NCBI GenBank assembly: GCA_963682025.1
Contig: OY821521.1
Location: 50,537,807 to 50,601,806 of the forward strand
DNA: 64,000 nucleotides
Direction of reading: 5' to 3'
DNA from: Cordilura impudica
Taxonomy: Eukaryota; Arthropoda; Insecta; Diptera; Scathophagidae
Of this stretch, positions 56,925-64,000 are shown piece by piece. Every line of letters starts with the position of its first letter. The first letter of the stretch is position 1. Made by a program: the position numbers and the translations under genes. Below the pieces are notes generated by a model. That model made no database searches. It had not been told where the DNA came from and saw nothing but the letters and a program-made list of their open reading frames with translations.

Positions 56925-57701
56925 AAGAAAAATATCAGCCATGGTTTAGAAGAAGAAAACAAAAGCATTTTAACAAATATAAAAATAAAAAAAACTCAAA
57001 GAATTTATAAAAGTTAACGAAAAAACAAACTTTATTTGGCATTTGCTTGATTTGATATGGTTATTGGTAAATAACATTTTTTTTTGCTTTGCTCAACTAA
57101 AGCTTTTAAACAACAACCAAAAATACAAACTTCTATAACAGTTAACACTATGACTGTGAATTGAACTACACCAGATCCCTTGCTATTTGGAAATAGACAA
57201 ATCATAAAAATATGAAGTTTTCTAAAAAATATATATATGAAAATTGTGTTGTATCTTAAAGTCAGTTGAGTTTGCCATAAAAGCCAGATAAGCTTATAAA
57301 AAAAAATGAAAACCCAATGTTTGTCGTTCTTGTTATGGTCAAATCGTTCGAACAAGTTAACTTTATTTATTAGCTGCAACCAAAATCAACAACTAGCAAC
57401 ACGTTATTTGCCGTAGTAAGGCGTTGGTACTACTAAATTTAACTGACCAAAAATTTAATACAATGTACGTTTATTGACCAAAAAAAACTTACTAAGACAT
57501 ACAGCTAATGATTTATGAAATTGAGATCAAAAACGAGATCATAGTACGTTCCTTTACTTGTAAATCAAATTATTATGCCAGATTTTATATTTGTTTTCCC
57601 CTTAACCTATTTTGTACAGGCGCTCTCTGGACCATTCCATGAGGTGACGGTAAAAAATCAATAACTTTTAATTGGATTGGAATTTTAATATGCGGGATTT
57701 T
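56118..57701. other. AT-rich stretch with long homopolymers, no gene seen
   Basis: Poly-T at about 56766-56787 and a run of about 37 A at 56886-56922. ORFs at 56181-56378 and 57032-57379 (minus) show no recognised motif; the latter has a hydrophobic stretch but nothing else. I do not call them. Confidence 0.4.
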
Positions 57702-58000
57702 TATACCCTCCACACCTCAGAGGCAGAGGGTATATAAAGGTTTCTCATTCCGTTTGTAACGCATCGAAATGAATTCCTGAGGCCCCAAAAAAATATATTT
57801 TCTTATTCCTTATAACAAGGGAAGTTGATGTACCGATGACCGTCTGTCCGTCTGTTCGTCTGTCTGTGGAAATCACGATCACGCCGTCAATATCTAAGCT
57901 AGACCGTTCTTTTTGTATAAAATCGTTTATTAACATCCCAAAGGAGTTGCTATTTAAAATCGTCAGAATTGGTCAAAGGGTTCACGAGCTATGAATGAAA
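57702..58000 (+). mobile_element. Helentron-like family X, 5' end (copy X2)
   Basis: TATACCCTCCACACCTCAG, GGCAGAGGGTATATAAAGG, TCATTCCGTTTGTAAC and the CCGTCTGTCCGTCTGTTCGT tract, as in copy X1, continuing past the point where X1 turns into satellite (CATCCCAAAGGAGTTGCTAT). The 3' end is not found. Confidence 0.7.
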
Positions 58001-58179
58001 CTTTGAAAAAATAAAATTTTTCAGTGTGTTTGTTGTTTTTCTTAAGATATGTTGTATATGTTGTAATTCTTCGTAATGTTGAAGTCATTACAGTTGTGTG
58101 TATATTAATACTGCACGTGTCACATTGGCCCAAGCAAGTTTTACCACATATCTTTTTATCATTAAAATTATATATTAAA

Positions 58180-58715
58180 AATTAATAAAAATGAAAAGTG
58201 GAAAATGAAAAATGGAAAATGGAACATGAAAAATGAAAAATTAAAATTGAAAAATGGAAAATGAAAAATGAAAAATGAAAAATTGAAAACGGAAAACGGA
58301 AAACGAAAAATTAAAAATGTAAAATGGAAAATGGAAAGTGAAAAATGGAAAATGAAAAATGAAAAATCAAAAATGAAAAATGAAAAATTAAAAATGAAAA
58401 ATTAAAATTGAAAAATGGAAAATGAAAAATGAAAAATTGAAAACGGAAAACGGAAAACGAAAAATTAAAAATGTAAAATGGAAAATGGAAAGTGAAAAAT
58501 GGAAAATGAAAAATTAATAAATTAAAAATGAAAAATGGAAAATCAAAAGTGGAATATGGAAAATGAAAAATTAAAAATGGAAATTTGAAAATGAAAAGTG
58601 GAAAATGAAAAATAGAAAATGAGAAATTAAAAATTAAAAACTAAAAATGAATAACGAAAGATGAAAATTGAAAAGTGAAAAATAGAAAATGATAAATTAA
58701 AAATGAAAATGAAAA
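58180..58715 (+). repeat. Purine-rich array, GAAAAATGGAAAATG type
   Basis: Tandem variants of GAAAAAT and GGAAAAT with block repeats: GAAAACGGAAAACGGAAAAC occurs near 58282 and 58439. It follows a family X 5' end. Its complement resembles the 23.2-28.6 kb array. Confidence 0.85.
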
Positions 58716-59060
58716 AGGTGGAGGGTGGGACTCCAGTCTTTAATTTTTGCTATAAAACGTTTTATCGACCGATAATAAAAAAGTTGTGGAGTGTTTAAAA
58801 TACATTTTCATCTTTAGTTGAATTTTAGTACAAAAGTGTTTAAATGTTGAAAAAGGTTTTGTTTTTAATATAAACTTAGTCCTAATGTTTACAAGGGCCA
58901 AAGGTTGGCTCTTTTCAATAGCCCGAGTTAAAATATCATATATTAAGCAGCGAACGTAAAAGTTACCTGAAATTGGTTCAAGATAGAGAGTTTCAATGAA
59001 AAAGTCGTATGTTTTTACTTTAGTTAAAAATTTTTTTTTGTCTTTTTAAATATTTCTATA
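58716..59060. other. Short AT-rich stretch, nothing recognised
   Basis: Begins with GGTGGAGGGTGGGACTCC; no gene. Confidence 0.3.
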
Positions 59061-59612
59061 CTAGTTAATTGTGTGGCGCCTAGGCGCCCGTTTAAAAATT
59101 ATGAATAAAACAGTTTACACGAAAAATTTATAATAAATTATATTTCTTTTAATATAGTAGTAAATTGGAAATTATATTGTTACATATATACATGTGAAAA
59201 AAGATTGTGTCTGTAGAAATTATATACATAAGTATCAAAACAGATAAGAAATATTTGACAAAAAAGTTTTTCAATTTAGAATCTCTTGAAAAAGTATATT
59301 TCGTGTGAAATATCGTTGGTCATTTAATAGTTTTCCTTGCTGTGGGTTCGATTGAATACGTATCTTAACTTGGCTTGCAACTTTTGATCGTGACAGAGCC
59401 ACATACAGTTGGCCGTGTGAAAATACCGCGGTCTCCAAATTAATGCCAAATCAAATGACTGGCCTTGAGCCTTGTTTATGGTAATTGCATATGCAGGAAT
59501 TACTGGAAACTGGCGGCGTTTTAATATGAAAGGTAATGTGGTGTCGCTTGGGGCGAGATCAACCCTAGGAATTAGAACCGTATCATTTTGGTCAGCGTTA
59601 CAGAATCAGTCA
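59061..59612 (-). mobile_element. 3' part of an autonomous Helitron
   Basis: On the minus strand the helicase C-terminus is followed by about 180 bp, the hairpin GGCGCCTAGGCGCC (59075-59088), ten bases and CTAG (59061-59064) before T. This is the expected order for the 3' end of a RepHel-coding Helitron. The hairpin differs from that of the short copies, so it is another family. 5' part and Rep domain are absent. Confidence 0.75.
59271..59608 (-). pseudogene. Helitron helicase (Pif1-like) C-terminal remnant
   Basis: On the minus strand: DTVLIPRVDLAPSDTTLPF, LKRRQFPVIPAYAITINKAQ-GQSFD, then after a one-base frameshift near 59440 GINLETAVFSHGQLYVALSR-SK, and a short tail to the stop at 59271 (GKLLNDQRYFT). 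INKAQGQS and the YVALSR motif are helicase motifs V and VI of Pif1/Helitron helicases. A host PIF1 gene is less likely, because the Helitron 3' terminus lies just downstream. Only the last about 110 residues remain. Confidence 0.75.
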
Positions 59613-59666
59613 GTCTCTCAGTCAGTCAGTGAGTCAGGGATCAGCGTAAATATATTTAAGATATTA

Positions 59667-59850
59667 CCCGGCCTTCACACGTTAAATTTTTGGCTTTCAG
59701 GTTGTAATGCACTCATACTTTTTTACTCTTTTTTTACTAAACAATCATACGTTTCAATTCTCTCTTTCAATTTTTCAATGGAACAGTTGCTTAACAATTT
59801 TTTGACTATTGTATGTGTGATCAATTTGACTTGAACGTGGGAAGGCCGGG
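59667..59850. mobile_element. TA-flanked MITE, CCCGGCCTTC ends
   Basis: Left CCCGGCCTTCACACGTT and, read from the right, CCCGGCCTTCCCACGTT, flanked by TA (59665-59666 and 59851-59852). 184 bp, no gene. It sits beside the helicase remnant and a TCAGTCAGTC simple repeat (59607-59640). Confidence 0.75.
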
Positions 59851-59895
59851 TAAAGTGAGGAGATTGGAGATTCCCAAAATTATTAAAATTTAATA

Positions 59896-60547
59896 CAATG
59901 GAGTTCGCTCATAACGAACCCTGGTTGTAATAAATTATTGTTTATAGCGAAGAATTTCTTCGGTCCCAAGAGTTTTAATTACATTTTTCATACAAATTGC
60001 TTGTCTTATAGCGAACAGTGGTTATATCAAACTTTTGACTTTAACAAACAAATTTTTTTTTCCATTTCAGAATTTTCGTATATTTTATATATTTAAAAAA
60101 AATTAATTTCAATGTAATTTAATTTTATTTTCATTTAATTTTAATACAAAACAAAAACTTCGATTTTCAAATGAAGTTTTGTAAAAGGTCCTTTTATGTA
60201 TATTTTCGTAAAAGTTTGCCAGTAGCCAACCATTGCTTTGTACTTTCTGCTTCTATACATAAGGAATTTTTCATATTATATGATTTTAAAAAAATATTTT
60301 ATTTTGATAGAAACTCGGTAATTTTAGTCTTATTAAGACAAACAATTAATATGTATCTTTTTAGTAATTTAATTTATGTTTTATAACTTTTTAAAATGCC
60401 CCAAAATAAATAAACTTATTCAATTAAAAAAACTTTTTATACCTTTCGGACAAATTAAAAAATTACAACGGTTATAACGAACTTAGTCTATAAGGAACTA
60501 TTTGGCCGGTCCCGCCGAGTTCGCTATAACCGAACTCCATTTTATTG
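59896..60547. mobile_element. TA-flanked MITE, CAATGGAGTTCG ends (pogo-like look)
   Basis: Left CAATGGAGTTCGCTCATAAC and, read from the right, CAATAAAATGGAGTTCGGTT, with TA outside both. TTATAGCGAA/TTCGCTATAA and CGGTCCC motifs recur near both ends. The GTTCG...ATAACGAAC pattern resembles pogo/Tigger-type MITEs; tentative. A 71-codon frame inside (60171-60386) has no recognised motif. Confidence 0.65.
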
Positions 60548-60609
60548 TAGAAAAATAGAATAGCATAGAAAAAAAACGTTTTAGAGCAAGGTTCCTAAAA
60601 GATTCTTAA

Positions 60610-61264
60610 GGGTAGTAAGGTTTTAAAAGTTAAAAAAAGTCGTATTTTCATAATTTTTTTTGAAGATATGAATAACGTTGGATTATTTATTTCATATATA
60701 CGTTATAGCATTATATTTGAAGAATCTTTGAAAAAAATTTCAATTAAAAATTTTAATAAATAAGTCCGTGACAGCGAATCTCCGGAGGCGTTGTTGGTTT
60801 GCGGTGAACATCATAATCGTTACCGGATCATGTGAAATAAAAAAATCGAAACGCGTTTCAAAGGTGACGAAGAGTTTTTTCAATTTTTTATTTATCTTTT
60901 TTTTTGGCAGCATTTTGAAGTGAAAAACGATTTTTGCTATACAATTTCGGGAATTTATTGTTAAAAAATGGGAAAGAAAATGGAATTAAAAAAAGCCCTT
61001 CGTAGTTACGTGATGATTTATGTGTAGATATAGTGTCTAAAATTGCAAAAGAATCGGTCAAGTAGATTTTGAGTTATGATGTTGACGGACTTCGAATTTA
61101 TATACTATGATTTATATACTATATACCGTATGAGGCCGGTCGCTGGAAACGCTGTGTCTTCTTAAGTTTTTCTCTGATTTACTTAAAATTTTGACACAAC
61201 ACCTTCGATATGTTGTGCATTCAGAAAGAGATATGCAAAAAAAGGTTTTAAAACCTACCACCCC
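60610..61264. mobile_element. TTAA-flanked MITE
   Basis: The left end GGGTAGTAAGGTTTTAAAA and right end TTTTAAAACCTACCACCCC are inverted, with TTAA at 60606-60609 and 61265-61268. TTAA target duplication suggests piggyBac or Kolobok mobilisation. No gene; the middle has a slightly less AT-rich block near 60770-60840. Confidence 0.7.
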
Positions 61265-61268
61265 TTAA

Positions 61269-62095
61269 GGAAGTGCAAACACCAATACACTTACAAAAAA
61301 GAGAAAAAAATATTTCATATGTCATCATAAATGTGAACTGTAAAAAGCGAACATTTTTTCTAGTTATCTATAAATCAAAAAAAAAAAAAAAAAATAAGGG
61401 CGTATTAGTTTTACTTAAAAAACAAAATTATTATTCCAAATCGCTTTTAATTCTTCTATGATAATTTCAATAAATTATTCAAATTAAAATCTTAAATATA
61501 CCTATTTACGTAATTTATGTTTCTCTAAATTTTTTGAAAGCAAATTAAGCGAAAATTAATATTATGAGTGAAAAAAAAAAATATTTTCCCACCTCTCTTC
61601 TGAAATTACAATGTAATTTAATTAAGCAAAGTCAGAATAATTTAAATTTTAAACTTAATATTGCACTATTTTTTCAAGTGCTTTTCAATACAGAGCTTTA
61701 AATGAAATCATACGTTGGACAACAACAAAATCCACATTGAAGATCTCTTTTTCTCAAACATTTATCAAAAAAAGCATACTCTTTGGTAAGTGCTGGCCAT
61801 CAGAGAACCTGAGCGAAAGCACTCCTAACAATTCAAAACAATTTTGAGATGAAAAACAAAACAGACAAATGGAAAAGTTTAGTTTGATAGAAGGAGTATG
61901 TATGCATATCGGGCGACGTTAAATGAGAAAAATAAAAATGTTTAAAATTTCCTTCATTACTTTTTTTTCAGAATTTTTTCATTGACCAACAAAGGGAATT
62001 TAAAGAAGAATTTGAGTAGATATTAGTTTATTGATGCATTTTTTGCGTTCATCTTATTCCATATGTAACACGAAATCTGCATATGTAATGCTATT
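61269..62095. other. AT-rich spacer, nothing recognised
   Basis: A poly-A run near 61379-61394; no supported feature. Confidence 0.35.
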
Positions 62096-62103
62096 GTCGT
62101 TAG

Positions 62104-62691
62104 CAGTGCTGCTAATTTTGACAACTTATTTTAATTTCGACGATTTTTCAATTTGTTAAAATGATTTTTTAAATTTGTTAAAATGATGATTGAAGATTTT
62201 AAATTTTCAGTAGTATAATAATTAGGATTTCAAGGGTTAAATTAATGGGTTGTAAATCGAAAATTGATAGTTTTTGTTCATTGTAAATGTAAATTACAAA
62301 ATATGTATAGATTTAATTCTGGGTCAAGTCGTTTCAAAACGAAACACCTTGAATAGCATCTCCATTTGAGATTTAAGTTTTAATTACGGCGATGCTTTAA
62401 ACCTATATTATATGTTTCAGCTGTCAATAAAATTATTTAGTTGATTGCTGTGTTAAATTTTTTTCGTTGAAATTTCATCACTAATACATTTTTATATATA
62501 GAAATAACCAATGATGTAATAATATTCGTAATATGAATGATATAAATAAATTTTATTGTTTCCTTTTGTAGTATTTTTTCGAGTTTTATAAGCGGTAAAA
62601 TTTTCTTGACAATTTCTTGTTTTAAAAATGACGATTTTGGCGATTTAGTTTCCAAAATTGTCAATTTCAGAAGATTTTATTAGCAGCACTG
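62104..62691. mobile_element. hAT-type MITE
   Basis: The ends are CAGTGCTGCTAAT and, read from the right, CAGTGCTGCTAAT, flanked by GTCGTTAG (62096-62103) and GTCGGTAA (62692-62699), an 8-bp duplication with two mismatches. TTGACAA/GACGATTTT motifs recur inside both ends. It ends 38 bp before hAT transposon 2, whose end starts CAGTGTTGCCACC. Confidence 0.75.
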
Positions 62692-62729
62692 GTCGGTAAC
62701 AAAGAAGAGAGAAAATTGTGTGTGGGTTT

Positions 62730-64000
62730 CAGTGTTGCCACCAGTGAACCAAAAAATTATCCAGGAGTTTGTCCAAAATTATCCAAAATCCCAAAAATTA
62801 TCCAAAAAAAAAAAAAAGTAAAAAACAATGTTTAAAAAAATTAGAAAACAATTTAAAAAAAAAATAAATTTTTTTTTATTAACAAAAACAAAAGTGGTTT
62901 ATTTTAATTCAATTTAAAGAATACAAGAAATTTTTTTAGAAAAAAAGTCATACATTTTGTACTGTTCAGAATAAAAAATATTTTATAATAATAGTATTTA
63001 TTACTAGTTCTTTTTCCAGTTTTTTTTTAACATTTCTTTTGTGGGCTCAAAATTTGTACCACCATTTCTTTCAATGCCTTCTTTTGTAAAAAGAATTGAA
63101 GCAACAGTATTTGAAGATAATTTATTTCGTAAATCAGTTTTTGTTATCTTTAGTTTACTAAAAACTCTTTCTACTGATGAATTAGAAAATGGAAGAATCA
63201 TAAGAAATTTTATAACAACTTCTAAATTTGGAAAAAGATTTTTACCAGCACAATTTGTAATTTTAAAAACTTTTGCCCAATAAGTTTGTACATCTAAATA
63301 ATCAAACAAACCATATTTTTTGTGGTCCAACAAGGCATGTTGACGCCATTCATTGTCTAATTCTTGGTAATTTATTTTAACAAATGGAAATCTAGTTTTA
63401 AAATTAAATAAAGATTTTATTTTAAATGTTTGTGCAAATTTTGGATCCACAATATCAATAATGTTATAAAATTCGTCTTCGAAACAAAATCTTTTTTTTA
63501 TTTGCGATACAACTTCCATATAAAAATTTCGAAAATCGCTATACATTTTATCTTTGTCTTCTTGCGAGCAAAATGTGATAGTATTTTGAGCTGCAAGACC
63601 AATATACATTTCAGTTTGTTCAACAAAGAACTGTTGATTTGTATGATCAAATAACCATAAGTCATTTTGTTTTATAACTTCAACTTCTATAAAATTTGAC
63701 AAAAAAGTTTGTAGCATTTTTGTCACCTCGCTTCTTAGTTTATAAAGCATGGGTTGTTCTGATTGAAAAATCAAATTAAAATCTGTCAGAATACCAAGTG
63801 CATACGATAAAAATTCCAAATACCCTTTAGTTGACTTTTTGTCCAAAGTTGTAAGCATTGATTCTGTTATTTTTGAAGGGTCTTCGAAAACTTCCAATCT
63901 TAAATACGATCGCAAGGCATCATATTGCTCTAGTACTCTATCCACGCATGCTTTTAAAGAAAGCCATCTGGTTATAATGGGCGATAAAATTTTGTGCACT
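62730..64000 (-). mobile_element. hAT transposon 2, partial (runs off window)
   Basis: The terminus CAGTGTTGCCACC at 62730 is preceded by GTGGGTTT (62722-62729), the likely 8-bp target site. ATTATCCA repeats follow just inside. The transposase gene is read from the right. The other end lies beyond the window. Confidence 0.8.
63004..64000 (-). CDS. hAT transposase, C-terminal part, open to the window edge
   Basis: The frame is uninterrupted for 331 codons up to position 64000, and its N-terminus is outside the window; the first codon seen is not necessarily a start (GTG, in the middle of the protein). RWLSL near residues 11-15 matches the conserved Trp region after the second catalytic Asp of hAT enzymes. 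LPFSNSSVERVFSKLKI near 269-285 holds the catalytic Glu (about 277) and leads the C-terminal dimerisation region, followed by TKTDLRNKL. It would cut and join DNA at the element's ends in the nucleus. Unlike hAT 1, no frame break is seen, so this copy may be young or active. It belongs to a different hAT group from hAT 1, judging by sequence. Confidence 0.85.
   Translation of the reverse strand, partial: VHKILSPIITRWLSLKACVDRVLEQYDALRSYLRLEVFEDPSKITESMLTTLDKKSTKGYLEFLSYALGILTDFNLIFQSEQPMLYKLRSEVTKMLQTFLSNFIEVEVIKQNDLWLFDHTNQQFFVEQTEMYIGLAAQNTITFCSQEDKDKMYSDFRNFYMEVVSQIKKRFCFEDEFYNIIDIVDPKFAQTFKIKSLFNFKTRFPFVKINYQELDNEWRQHALLDHKKYGLFDYLDVQTYWAKVFKITNCAGKNLFPNLEVVIKFLMILPFSNSSVERVFSKLKITKTDLRNKLSSNTVASILFTKEGIERNGGTNFEPTKEMLKKNWKKN

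Noticed and set aside
57032..57379. 115-residue minus-strand ORF with a hydrophobic stretch
   Set aside because: Highly AT-biased, no recognised motif, no start context and no neighbour that supports it.
59271..59608. A host PIF1 helicase gene
   Set aside because: Only the last two motifs are present with a frameshift, and a Helitron 3' hairpin with CTAG follows directly.

Overview
The window looks like repeat-rich, AT-rich nuclear DNA of a brachyceran, probably calyptrate, fly. The reasons are the mix of hAT, Tc1/mariner, Helitron, DINE-1/Helentron-like, RTE-, jockey- and I/R1-like elements, the fly-type repeats that begin TATACCCT... and carry a (GTCC)n stretch, long A/T satellites, and the absence of any bacterial operon or ribosome-binding-site signal. 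The species cannot be named from sequence alone. I recognise no host protein-coding gene, tRNA or rRNA. Every protein homology I can support belongs to a transposable element (TE), and most are broken.

Layout. 1-3.7 kb: a TE terminus with a strong palindrome, a mariner C-terminal scrap, two Helentron-like fragments and a 123-bp tandem repeat inside a TIR-bounded unit. 3.7-5.8 kb: AT-rich DNA without a recognisable gene. 5.8-12 kb: one old degenerate tandem array split by four different TEs (Helitron, long-TIR element, a 2.7-kb hAT with a perfect 8-bp TSD, and a TTA-flanked MITE). 12-17 kb: nested MITE and Helitrons. 17.06-19.90 kb: a 2.8-kb transposon with about 600-bp TIRs and a transposase interrupted by one in-frame TGA. 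20-23 kb: mariner N-terminus and repeat scraps. 23.2-28.6 kb: a T-rich array with an apparently perfect 1.6-kb tandem duplication. 28.6-34 kb: deletion derivative of the 17-kb transposon, an inverted copy of the 1-kb repeat, a LINE tail and three Helitrons. 34.1-37.3 kb: AATTTTT heptamer satellite ending in a Helentron-type 3' end. 38-43.6 kb: a Tc1 element holding a Helentron, which holds satellite, which holds a LINE fragment. 44-53 kb: Helitron, mariner, and an 18-bp TTTTCTTAAAAAAGTACC-type array hit by several TEs. 54.2-56.1 kb: Helitron, heptamer satellite, Helentron end. 57.7-62.7 kb: Helentron start, the 3' end of an autonomous Helitron with helicase remnant, and four MITEs with TA, TA, TTAA and 8-bp target duplications. 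62.73-64 kb: the C-terminal part of a hAT transposase with an open frame running off the window.

Working together: there is no pathway here, only a history of nested insertions. The most informative structures are (i) the Helitron family with 5' TC, 3' hairpin and CTAG; (ii) two Helentron-like families with 5' and 3' subterminal inverted repeats, a 3' stem-loop and CTTACTTG end, one of which is repeatedly joined to heptamer satellite; and (iii) the long-TIR transposon present as one near-complete copy and three derivatives. All calls come from reading by eye; no database search was run.
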